Counted from the first letter of the stretch, positions 1 through 7,520 are shown. The stretch: 8,087 nt of DNA from ZC4RG20 sp964553875 (GCA_964553875.1 CAZKNH010000161.1:1-8087); one strand, 5' to 3'. Notes: a model not told the origin generated them from the sequence alone. Numbers and translations: made by a program.

Positions 1-335
1 GTGACGCAGTTCGTCGCGCCGGGGCCGGACGTGACCATGACGACGCCGACGCGGCCGCTCGCGCGGGCGTATCCGGCGGCCATGAAGCCCGCGCCCTGCT
101 CGTTCGCCGGGACGACGAGCGGCATCGGCTCGACGCCGCCCTGGCGGTGTGCCTCGTTGTAGCGGAATACCGCGTCGTAGGTCGGCAGGATGGCCCCGCC
201 GCTGTATCCGAAGATCGTGTCGACGCCCTCGTCGGCCAGCACCTGGACGATGATGTCGGCGCCGCTCATCGTCGTGCCCGCGAGGGGATGGGCGCTCGTG
301 GCGCGCTCGCTCGAGATGTCGGTCGCGGCTGGCAT
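1..335 (-). CDS. ilvB: Acetolactate synthase large (catalytic) subunit, 5' part only
   Basis: This ThDP-dependent enzyme condenses two pyruvates to acetolactate, or pyruvate with 2-oxobutyrate, in the first common step of valine, leucine and isoleucine synthesis. The minus strand reads MPAATDISSERATS, then MSGADIIVQVLADEGVDTIF, then GYSGGAILPTYDAVF. It continues with the cofactor-activating glutamate region VPANEQGAGFMAAGYARASG and ends in VMVTSGPGATNCVT at the window edge, so about 111 residues are present and the gene is 3'-truncated here. These are classic N-terminal ThDP-enzyme motifs; GYSGG replaces the commoner GYPGG. I chose the ATG at 335-333 because the frame is open up to a TAG further upstream with no other ATG or GTG. 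The ATG at 269-267 (MSGADII) is a real alternative, since many homologues begin there. Neither has a strong Shine-Dalgarno. The gene is divergent from its regulatory partner at 493. Confidence 0.93.
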   Translation of the reverse strand, partial: MPAATDISSERATSAHPLAGTTMSGADIIVQVLADEGVDTIFGYSGGAILPTYDAVFRYNEAHRQGGVEPMPLVVPANEQGAGFMAAGYARASGRVGVVMVTSGPGATNCV

Positions 336-492
336 CTCTTGGAAACTGACGTAATGGGTTGAAGGGGCTGGGACCGACGAGTGTTGACGAAATGGCCGCG
401 CATTGCAATAGCTCCGCTTCTACGCCAACATTGACCGATTTCGGGCGGTGCTCGTCGGGGCGTCGCCCGCGGCCGCAGTAACCGAATCCGCA
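336..492. promoter_or_regulatory. Divergent control region between the two acetolactate synthase subunit genes
   Basis: These 157 bases separate the start codons of the catalytic (minus) and regulatory (plus) subunit genes, so promoters for both directions must lie here or nearby. The stretch is less GC-rich than the genes around it. A plus-strand candidate is described separately. On the minus strand TTGCAA (408-403), a 17-base spacer and AACACT (385-380) is a weak sigma70-like pair that would give a leader of roughly 40 bases. I see no leader peptide rich in Val, Leu or Ile and no convincing attenuator hairpin. Regulation is therefore not evident from sequence beyond the shared region. Confidence 0.5.
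384..412 (+). promoter_or_regulatory. Weak sigma70-like promoter candidate for ilvN-proB-proA
   Basis: TTGACG (384-389) matches five of six bases of the -35 consensus. With a 17-base spacer the -10 would be AATAGC (407-412), which matches only three of six. The predicted leader to the ATG at 493 would be about 75 bases. It is the best plus-strand candidate in the intergenic region, but the -10 is poor. Confidence 0.25.
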
Positions 493-996
493 ATGCGACA
501 CATCATCTCGATCGTGTTACAGAACGAGGCCGGCGCGTTGTCACGCGTCGCGAACCTCTTTTCGTCCCGCGGCTACAACATCGAGAGTCTCAACGTCGCG
601 CCGACGGACGACGAGACCGTATCGCGGCTCACGCTCGTCACGACCGGCTCGAACGAGGTCATCGATCAGATCACGAAGCAGCTCGGCAAGCTCGTCGACG
701 TCGTGCACATCACGGACATGACGAGCATTGACCACATCGAGCGGGAGCTCGCGCTCGTCAAGCTCACGGTCGACGGCGACTCGAGCGCGCTCGAGGAGGT
801 GCTCGGGCAATTCGACGTCCGCGTCCTCGATGACAAGGGGGCGCAGATCACGGTCGAGCTCGTCGGCGGAGGGCCGGACATCGACCGCTTCATCGCGCGG
901 GCGGGGCGGGTGGCCCGCATCGTCTCGGTCGTGCGCAGCGGCGCGATGGCGATCTCGCGCGGCCCGGGCGCCGCGGCCCAGGTCGCCCGCGGCTGA
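493..996 (+). CDS. ilvN: Acetolactate synthase small (regulatory) subunit
   Basis: This 167-residue regulatory subunit activates the catalytic subunit and carries valine feedback inhibition (the E. coli IlvH family is about 163 residues). An N-terminal ACT domain begins MRHIISIVLQNEAGALSRV and continues RGYNIESLNVAPTDDET. N11, G14 and N29 sit at the same positions as the residues linked to valine binding and resistance in E. coli IlvH, so feedback sensitivity is predicted. The C-terminal domain ends in IVSVVRSGAMAISRG, matching the family's VARSGVVGLSRG-type ending. I chose the ATG at 493 because family homology begins exactly there. The frame stays open to a GTG at 448, but those 15 extra residues have no family match. 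No good Shine-Dalgarno is visible. It is 37 bases upstream of proB on the same strand and probably cotranscribed. Its catalytic partner gene points the other way, unlike the usual ilvIH or ilvBN operon. ilvH is an equally valid symbol. Confidence 0.96.
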   Translation: MRHIISIVLQNEAGALSRVANLFSSRGYNIESLNVAPTDDETVSRLTLVTTGSNEVIDQITKQLGKLVDVVHITDMTSIDHIERELALVKLTVDGDSSALEEVLGQFDVRVLDDKGAQITVELVGGGPDIDRFIARAGRVARIVSVVRSGAMAISRGPGAAAQVARG

Positions 997-1033
997 CGCA
1001 CGCTTCGGCCCTCGTTCCCCCCTGGGTCCGGCG

Positions 1034-2193
1034 ATGACGGCGGCCAATACCGCGAGCCATGCGAACGCCGAGCGGCTGCTCGGCGCGCGGCGTATCGTCG
1101 TGAAGATCGGCTCGGCGCTCTTCGTCGATCAGCGGACGGGCACGCTCGACCGCGCGTGGCTCGAGGCGCTCTGCGAAGACGTCGCGAACCTCGTGCGCGA
1201 CGGCAAGGACGTCGTGATCGTCTCGTCGGGTGCCGTCGCGCTCGGCGCACGCGAGCTCGGCCTCGACGCGAGACGCGCACGGCTCGAGGACAGCCAGGCG
1301 TGCGCGGCGGCCGGCCAGATCGTGCTCGCGCATGCCTATCAGGAGATCCTGCGCCGCTTCGGCGTCAAGACCGCGCAGGTGCTCCTGACCCTCGACGACA
1401 GCGAGAGCCGCAAACGGTATTTGAACGCGACGCGGACGCTCCTCACGCTTCTTCGCCATCGCGTCGTGCCGGTCGTGAACGAGAACGACACGGTCGCGAC
1501 GCAGGAGCTTCGCTACGGCGACAACGATCGCCTCGCGGCGCGCGTCGCCCAGATGGTGAGCGCCGAGTGCCTCGTGATCCTCTCCGACATCGACGGGCTC
1601 TACACGGCGAACCCGCAGACTGACGAGAGCGCCGAGCACATCGCGGAGGTCACGCGGCTCACGCCTTCGATGTTTGAGGCGGCCGGCGGGCCCGGGTCGA
1701 GCCACGGCTCGGGCGGCATGCGGACGAAGCTCGATGCGGCGCGGATCGCGATGGGCGCGGGCTGCCGGATGGCGATCGCGAGCGGCCGCGTGATGCATCC
1801 GCTCGATGCGCTGGCGCGCGGCGCCCGTGCGACGTGGTTCCTGCCGCAGGCGACGCCGTCCGCCGCGCGCAAGCAGTGGATCGCGGGCACGTTGAAGCCG
1901 AAGGGCTCGATTCGCATCGACTCCGGCGCCGAGCGCGCGCTCGCTGCCGGGCGGAGCCTGCTGCCCGCCGGAGTCGTCGAGGTCGACGGCAAGTTCGAGC
2001 GCGGCGACGCGGTGCGCGTGCTCGCCGCGGACGGCACGGAGCTCGGCCGCGGCATCATCGGCTACTCCGCCGACGAGAGCCGCGCGATCGCCGGCCGCCG
2101 CTCGAACGACATCGAGGCGGTCTTGGGCTATCGTGGCCGGGATGAGATGATCCACAGGGACGATCTGGCACTCCATTTCGAGAGAGGGACGCG

Positions 2194-2197
<4 letters not shown>
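1034..2197 (+). CDS. proB: Glutamate 5-kinase with C-terminal PUA domain
   Basis: Phosphorylates L-glutamate to glutamyl 5-phosphate with ATP, the first and normally proline-inhibited step of proline synthesis in the cytoplasm. The protein is 387 residues, slightly longer than E. coli ProB (367) because of an N-terminal extension of roughly 18 residues. The amino-acid kinase domain spans about residues 19-265: VVKIGSALF (22-30), IVSSGAVALGARELG (62-76), VVNENDTV (147-154), YGDNDRLAA (161-169), ILSDIDGLY (182-190) and GSGGMRTKL (225-233). The C-terminal part, from about 290, has the PUA pattern, including GVVEVDGKFERGDAVRV. I chose the ATG at 1034 because the frame upstream only mirrors ilvN. 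There is no obvious Shine-Dalgarno, so translation may be coupled to ilvN 37 bases upstream. The stop overlaps the proA start as ATGA, indicating tight coupling with the next enzyme. Confidence 0.97.
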
Positions 2198-3477
<1,280 letters not shown>

Positions 3478-3492
3478 TTCGGGTCGGAGCGT

Positions 3493-3541
3493 GTGTCAGA
3501 CACCTTTTTCGCGCATGCGCAAAAGGTGTCTGACACATTTT
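3493..3541 (+). terminator. Possible hairpin terminator of the ilvN-proB-proA transcript, built from the repeat
   Basis: A transcript leaving proA would meet a 16-bp stem (3493-3508 paired with 3521-3536) with further partial pairing in the loop. ATTTT follows directly at 3537-3541. The stem is strong but the U tract is only four bases, so Rho-independent termination would probably be partial. It might act mainly as a 3' end stabiliser, as REP hairpins do. This is inferred from structure alone. Confidence 0.35.
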
Positions 3542-3569
3542 CGCGTACGCGAAAAAGGTGTCTGACACC
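3493..3569. repeat. Three-unit palindromic repeat array, 32-base period, overlapping the glpD start
   Basis: The core GTGTC-W-GACAC, usually extended to GGTGTCTGACACC, occurs three times. GTGTCAGACACC lies at 3493-3504, GGTGTCTGACAC at 3525-3536 and GGTGTCTGACACC at 3557-3569, each start exactly 32 bases from the last. Unit 1 reads as the complement of units 2 and 3. The spacers carry their own palindromes between T and A runs: GCGCATGCGC (3511-3520) and TTTTCGCGTACGCGAAAA (3538-3555). Units 1 and 2 with flanking T/A can form a 16-bp stem (3493-3508 with 3521-3536). The architecture resembles REP-type extragenic palindromes of the kind mobilised by IS200-like RAYT transposases, but no transposase lies in this window. 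The last unit overlaps the first 12 bases of glpD. The A/T tracts contrast with the GC-rich genes on both sides, consistent with an inserted element. Confidence 0.85.
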
Positions 3570-5198
3570 ATCGTCGTCATCGGCGCCGGCATCAACGGCG
3601 CCGGGATCGCGCGCGCGGCGGCCCGCGCGGGGCTTTCGGTGCTCGTCGTCGAGCAGAACGACATCGCGAGCGGCACGACGAGCGCGTCGACGCGGCTGAT
3701 TCACGGCGGCCTTCGCTATCTCGAGCACGGCGAGCTCGGCCTCGTCCGCGAATCGCTGCGCGAGCGCGAGGCGCTGCTCGAGCTCGCGCCGCACCTCGTC
3801 GAGCCGTTGCGCCTGTATCTTCCGATCTACCGCGGCGCTCGCCGTCCCCGCTGGCAGATCAGGATCGGGCTCACGCTCTACGATCTCCTGTCGCGCGGCA
3901 AGTCGCTGCCGAGCCACCGAATGCTGTCCCGCGACGAGCTGCTCCAGCAGCTGCCCGGTCTCGCCGCGCGCGATCTCGTCGGCGGCGCGACGTACTTCGA
4001 CGCGCAGGTCGCGTTCCCCGAGCGGCTCGTCGTCGAGAACCTGCTCGATGCGGCCGCGCACGGCGCGGTCGTGATGAATCACACCGCCGCGGAGAGGATT
4101 CGCGTCGAGCAGGGTGCGGTGACCGGCGTCGACTGGCGCCGCGCGGACGGCACGCGCGGGTTCGCCGCGGCGAGATGCGTCGTGAACGCGGCCGGGCCCT
4201 GGCTCGATCGCGTCGCGGCGTCCGTCACGGGTGCGCCGCCGCCCGGCGTGCTCGTCGGCGGCACGAAGGGCAGCCACCTCGTCGTCGCGCCGTTCCGCGG
4301 CGCGCCGTCGGCCGCGGTCTATGCGGAGGCCGCGAGCGACGGCCGCCCGTTCTTCGTCGTGCCCTGGAACGGCCTTTATCTGATCGGCACGACCGACGTG
4401 CGCTACGACGGCAATCCCGCCGACGCCGCAATCGACGACCGCGAGCTCGACTACCTCGTTAGCGAGACGGAGCGGCTGTTTCCGGGCGCGGAGATTCGCG
4501 AGCGCGTGCTCTACACGACGGCCGGCGTCCGCGCGCTGCCGTTCGCGCCGGGCCGCGCCGAGGGCGCGATCACGCGCCGGCACGTCGTTCATGCGCATCG
4601 CGGTGCGCGCGGCCTCTATTCGATCGTCGGCGGCAAGCTCACGACTTATCGCGCGCTCGCGCGTGACGTGCTCGAGCGGCTGTCGCGGGACGGTTTCGCG
4701 CCGCGCCGCGAGCGCTCCGGCACGGAACGGCTGCCGGGCGCGATCGCGGGCAGCGAACGCGAGAAGCTTCGCGCAGAGCTCGCGCAGGCGTTCGGCGAGC
4801 GCACGGCGAGCCGCATGCTTTGCACGTACGGCCGGTTGTCCGCGCGGATGCTCGATGCGGTCGCGGCGCGGGCCGAGCTCGCCGCGCCGACGGGTCCGGG
4901 CGCCGAGCTGCGGCGCGTCGAGCTCGTCCACGCGTTCGAGACGGAGTGGGCCGACTCGCTCGTCGATCTGCTGCAACGGCGGACGATGCTCGGGCTCGGC
5001 GCGGATTTCGGCTTCGGTGAGCTTCGTGCCGCGGCCGCCGCGCTCGTCGAGCTCGGCGTCTGGGACGACGCGCGGGCAGAGGAGGAGATCGCCCGCTACG
5101 ACCGCTTCGCGGCGTCGCGCCGCGCATCGGGTGCGCTGCCGGCCGCCGGTCCGGCGCTACGGCAGCGGGCAACGCACGGCGCGCACGCGCCCGAGTGA
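3558..5198 (+). CDS. glpD: FAD-dependent glycerol-3-phosphate dehydrogenase
   Basis: Oxidises sn-glycerol 3-phosphate to dihydroxyacetone phosphate and passes electrons to the quinone pool; family members are peripheral inner-membrane flavoproteins. At 546 residues it is somewhat longer than E. coli GlpD (501). The dinucleotide fold starts at once: IVVIGAGINGAGIA (5-18), with ribose-binding E32 in VLVVEQND. STRLIHGGLRYLEHGE (44-59), GTKGSHLVV, VPWNGLYLIGTTDVRYDGNP and SIVGGKLTTYRALA are family signatures. The C-terminal DAO_C-type region includes RTMLGLGADFGFGE, followed by an alanine/arginine-rich tail. The GTG at 3558 is the only usual start between the in-frame TGA (3531-3533) and the FAD motif. 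It is part of the third palindromic unit, so residues MSDT are repeat-encoded. AAAAAGG abuts the start with no spacing, so it is a poor Shine-Dalgarno. No glycerol transport or kinase gene is adjacent. Confidence 0.95.
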   Translation: MSDTIVVIGAGINGAGIARAAARAGLSVLVVEQNDIASGTTSASTRLIHGGLRYLEHGELGLVRESLREREALLELAPHLVEPLRLYLPIYRGARRPRWQIRIGLTLYDLLSRGKSLPSHRMLSRDELLQQLPGLAARDLVGGATYFDAQVAFPERLVVENLLDAAAHGAVVMNHTAAERIRVEQGAVTGVDWRRADGTRGFAAARCVVNAAGPWLDRVAASVTGAPPPGVLVGGTKGSHLVVAPFRGAPSAAVYAEAASDGRPFFVVPWNGLYLIGTTDVRYDGNPADAAIDDRELDYLVSETERLFPGAEIRERVLYTTAGVRALPFAPGRAEGAITRRHVVHAHRGARGLYSIVGGKLTTYRALARDVLERLSRDGFAPRRERSGTERLPGAIAGSEREKLRAELAQAFGERTASRMLCTYGRLSARMLDAVAARAELAAPTGPGAELRRVELVHAFETEWADSLVDLLQRRTMLGLGADFGFGELRAAAAALVELGVWDDARAEEEIARYDRFAASRRASGALPAAGPALRQRATHGAHAPE

Positions 5199-5250
5199 AC
5201 GGGGGCGCGGCGCCGGGCGCAAGGCCGCGCGCGAGAGACCGAAAAGCGGC

Positions 5251-5493
5251 CTACGGATCGATCGGCTCGTACCGCAGCGTCGGCCGATCACCCTTCCGCG
5301 AGTACAGGTGCTCGCTCGCCATGTCGCGCAGCGCCCGGTCCCGCTCGGCGGCGGTCGGATACCAGTGAATCCGTTCCCAGTCGGTACCGAGCACGGACGC
5401 CAACGAATCCTGCGGCGACAGCGTGACGCGAATCCCGTACGGACGCGGCGCCTTCAGGTCTCGCAGCAGGTTGTGCTCGTGACAGATGTCCAT
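5251..5493 (-). CDS. Conserved-looking 80-residue protein of unknown function
   Basis: The minus-strand frame from the ATG at 5493-5491 to the TAG at 5253-5251 encodes 80 residues with protein-like composition: MDICHEHNLLRDLKAPRPYG, IRVTLSPQDSLASVLGTDWE, RIHWYPTAAERDRALRDMAS, then EHLYSRKGDRPTLRYEPIDP. It has no signal peptide or membrane segment. A CHEH cluster near the N-terminus, two tryptophans in DWERIHW, a helical AAERDRALRDMASEH segment and a strand-like PTLRYEPI end suggest a small folded alpha/beta domain. I do not recognise a named family. The ATG is preceded by a weak purine patch (GAAG). In the same frame the coding look disappears upstream of about IASIDVED, where the sequence becomes the antisense of the kinase gene. 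It starts 41 bases after the kinase stop and probably shares its transcript, and it is convergent with glpD. Confidence 0.72.
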   Translation of the reverse strand: MDICHEHNLLRDLKAPRPYGIRVTLSPQDSLASVLGTDWERIHWYPTAAERDRALRDMASEHLYSRKGDRPTLRYEPIDP

Positions 5494-5534
5494 GTCTTCG
5501 ACGTCGATAGAAGCGATGGGCGCAAGATCATACC

Positions 5535-6197
5535 TCAGAGCGATTCGCGGCGTTCCTCGGCTCCGGTGCGCTCGGGCCAGCCGAGCACCGAGCGGGTGAC
5601 GAAACGATACGGCGGCTTCACGAGGCGCGCCCACGCGCGCGCAATCCATCCGGGACGCTCGAGCAGCGCGCGTTGCCGGGCCGTCAGCCGCTCGGGCAGG
5701 TAGGTGCGCTTGTGCTTCAACAGGTGTCGCAGGTCCTCGCGCGCGAGCGCTCGGAAAAGCGCGCCGCGCTTGGGCCGCCACACGGCGATCTGGAAGTCGA
5801 CGAGCGCGGCGCGGCCGTCCGGCGTGCAGAGCCAGTTCGCTTCCTTCGCGAGATCGTTGTGTGCGATGCCGCGACGGTGGAGCGCGGCCAAGAGCTTCAA
5901 TGCATCCTTGAAATAGGCCGGCGACGTCGGCCGCGCGTGATGCATCGGCTTGCCGTCGATATAGGTGCGGAGCACCGCCTTGCCGTCGAACGCGATCAGG
6001 CGCGGCACGCCCGGCACGCCCGCGGCCGCGGCGAGGGCCGTCGCCTCGCGCCGCGCGAGCCGCCGGGCGAGCGGACGCAGCACGAGCGCCGAATCGCCGC
6101 TGTCGCGCCGAACATACAGCCCTTGGCGCGGCGCGGACTGCGCGTGTCGCACGATTCGCACCGAGCCGAGCGCATCCCTTTTTATCAGGTTTGTCAA
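5535..6197 (-). CDS. RIO-like / lipopolysaccharide-kinase-like protein kinase
   Basis: A 220-residue protein with a compact protein-kinase-like fold. The catalytic loop is GIAHNDLAKEANWL, with H113, D115, K118 and N121. The metal-binding motif is LVDFQIAVW with D134 (DFQ in place of DFG). Upstream, VLRPLARRLARREATAL could hold the alpha-C glutamate (E51), while the usual ATP-anchoring lysine is not obvious and may be replaced by arginine as in VLR (41). The C-terminal half is rich in basic helices (LRHLLKHKRTYLPERLTARQ). This loop type occurs in RIO/ABC1-like kinases and in the Kdo/heptose kinases of lipopolysaccharide; I cannot decide the substrate. No signal peptide or membrane span is seen. 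The start is uncertain: I chose TTG at 6197-6195 (MTNLIKRDALG) because the kinase-like sequence begins there and residues upstream are arginine-rich antisense of the ATPase gene. A GTG at 6161-6159 is an alternative. It is followed by the 80-residue gene and divergent from the ATPase gene. Confidence 0.85.
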   Translation of the reverse strand: MTNLIKRDALGSVRIVRHAQSAPRQGLYVRRDSGDSALVLRPLARRLARREATALAAAAGVPGVPRLIAFDGKAVLRTYIDGKPMHHARPTSPAYFKDALKLLAALHRRGIAHNDLAKEANWLCTPDGRAALVDFQIAVWRPKRGALFRALAREDLRHLLKHKRTYLPERLTARQRALLERPGWIARAWARLVKPPYRFVTRSVLGWPERTGAEERRESL

Positions 6198-6221
6198 GAG
6201 GTTACGTTTCTTCGTCGCACG

Positions 6222-6250
6222 TTGCCGACGCGGGATTTGGCCCCTACAAT
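6222..6250 (+). promoter_or_regulatory. Sigma70-type promoter of the AAA_35 ATPase gene
   Basis: TTGCCG (6222-6227) and TACAAT (6245-6250) are separated by exactly 17 bases, matching four and five of six consensus positions. A start site about seven bases after the -10 falls at A6257 or next to it, only about three bases before the GTG at 6260. The promoter therefore predicts a leaderless or nearly leaderless mRNA. This supports the downstream GTG over the TTG at 6191, which would place the promoter inside the coding region. Confidence 0.62.
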
Positions 6251-6259
6251 CGCGCCACT

Positions 6260-7420
6260 GTGCCGAAAGTAGTCCAGCACGGAGAGTATTTCGTCGTCGG
6301 CGGGCCGGTCCAACCGGATCGGGCATGCTACGTCGAGCGGGAGGCCGACGCGAAGCTTCTGCGCGGCATCGGCGAACGGCGCTTCTGTCACGTCCTCGCC
6401 GCCCATTCGACCGGCAAGTCGAGCCTGATGGGGCGCGCGATCCGGGCGCTTCGTCGAGAGGGCGAGCTCGCTGCCGTCGTCGATCTGAGCCAGATTGCCG
6501 AGCACGGCGAGGCCGGCGCGGCCGCACGCTGGTATTACGCGATCGCGTACCGCGTGCTGCGCGAGCTGCGCCTCAAGCTCGACCTGCAGGGGTGGTGGCA
6601 GGAGAAGAGCGCGCTTGCCGGCGCGCAGCGTCTCGGCGAGTTCTTCGTCGACGTCGTCCTCGGGCATTCGTCGGTGCCGGTTACCGTGTTCATCGACGAG
6701 ATCGAGCGCACGCTCGCGTTGCCGTTCGCGCAGGATCTGTTCGCGACGATCCGTGCGTGCTACGCGCGGCGTGCCAGCGTCCCGGAGCTCGCGCGGCTCA
6801 ATTTCGTCGTGCTCGGCGTCGCCTCGCCGGCTGCGCTGTGCCCGGATACGAGCGTGTCGCCGTTCCTCGATGGGCTCTCGATCGAGCCCGACGATTTCAC
6901 GCTCGAGCAGAGCCTGTCGCTTGCGCCCGGCTTCGGCGGGGACTCGGAAGCCGCCCGCGCGGCGCTCGAGCGCATCCACGCGTGGACTGGCGGCCAGCCG
7001 TATTTGACGCAACGCATCGCGCGCGGCGTCGCCCGCAAGGGAGGTCGCGTCGAGGACGTCGAGGGCGTCGTCCGCGAGCAATTCCTCGCGCCGGGTGCGG
7101 CCGAGAAGGATCCGTATCTCAGCGGCATCCGGCTCTCGCTGACGCGCCGCGGCGCGCGCTCGCGGCATGCGCTGTCGTTGCTCGAGCGACTCGATCGCGG
7201 CGCGTCCGTGACCGAGTTGCCGGACACGCCGGCGAAGGAGCTGCTGCGTCTCGCCGGCGTGACCGGCTGCACTGACGACGGGCGCCTGCGCTATCGCAAT
7301 CGAATCCTGCACGAGGTCTTCGGCAAAGGCTGGCTGTCGCAGGTGCGTCCGTTCGACTGGCGCCGCCCCAGCGGGATCGCGGCGCTCGTCGCCGCGGCAG
7401 TCGGTGCCCTTCGCGCTTGA
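6260..7420 (+). CDS. P-loop ATPase, AAA_35 (AAA-like) type, with short hydrophobic C-terminus
   Basis: A 386-residue STAND/AAA-like NTPase. It opens with YFVVGGPVQPDRACYVEREAD (10-30), the family's entry motif. Walker A AAHSTGKSSL follows (47-56; K53, S54), with alanine where the first P-loop glycine usually sits, as is common in this family. Walker B is VTVFIDEIE (141-149; D146, E147), and a sensor-like strand LNFVVLGVASPAAL comes later. The signature WTGGQPYLTQRIA is followed by a winged-helix-like region ending RLRYRNRILHEVFGKGWLSQ. The protein stops just after DWRRPSGIAALVAAAVGALRA, a short hydrophobic stretch that could be a membrane anchor. In the family as I know it, this ATPase module is often followed by a membrane span and WD40 or other repeats; none follow here. 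I chose the GTG at 6260 because homology starts just after it and the promoter lies directly upstream. Its role is unknown; related proteins are thought to act in signalling. Confidence 0.85.
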   Translation: MPKVVQHGEYFVVGGPVQPDRACYVEREADAKLLRGIGERRFCHVLAAHSTGKSSLMGRAIRALRREGELAAVVDLSQIAEHGEAGAAARWYYAIAYRVLRELRLKLDLQGWWQEKSALAGAQRLGEFFVDVVLGHSSVPVTVFIDEIERTLALPFAQDLFATIRACYARRASVPELARLNFVVLGVASPAALCPDTSVSPFLDGLSIEPDDFTLEQSLSLAPGFGGDSEAARAALERIHAWTGGQPYLTQRIARGVARKGGRVEDVEGVVREQFLAPGAAEKDPYLSGIRLSLTRRGARSRHALSLLERLDRGASVTELPDTPAKELLRLAGVTGCTDDGRLRYRNRILHEVFGKGWLSQVRPFDWRRPSGIAALVAAAVGALRA

Positions 7421-7520
7421 GGCGCCCGCGCTCGAAAGTGTGAACTTGCGCCGGGGCTCCGGCCGCGGATCCGGTTAAGGTTCCGCCATCGCTCCTTGAA
7501 CGGCGCCGCTGCCGCACCTC

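Noticed and set aside
147..362. A plus-strand open frame of 71 codons at the left edge.
   Set aside because: It is antisense to the acetolactate synthase large subunit, whose minus-strand translation carries unmistakable family motifs.
448..492. GTG at 448 as an upstream start for ilvN.
   Set aside because: The 15 extra residues have no family counterpart, while ATG 493 matches the E. coli IlvH start exactly.
3493..3569. The regularly spaced repeats as a mini CRISPR array.
   Set aside because: Repeats are only 11-13 bases, are self-palindromic with palindromic spacers, and there are no cas genes; a REP-type element fits better.
3493..3699. A short plus-strand frame starting in the repeat and reading MSDTFFAHAQKVSDTF.
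   Set aside because: It is the palindromic repeat read as protein and then an off-frame reading of glpD. I see no independent coding signal.
5199..5250. GC-rich partly palindromic stretch between the convergent glpD and small-protein genes as a bidirectional terminator.
   Set aside because: I could not find a clean stem with T tracts on either strand.
6192..6197. Minus-strand TTGACA at the kinase start as a -35 box.
   Set aside because: The -10 position 17 bases downstream reads TGCGCT, which does not match. The TTG fits better as the kinase start codon.
6191..6259. TTG at 6191 as the start of the AAA_35 ATPase.
   Set aside because: The promoter at 6222-6250 lies inside this stretch, the 23 residues show no family resemblance, and GTG 6260 sits just before the conserved region.
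7450..7463. GCCGG-GGCT-CCGGC hairpin after the ATPase gene as a terminator.
   Set aside because: The stem is only 5 bp and no T run follows. In sequence this GC-rich such hairpins arise by chance.
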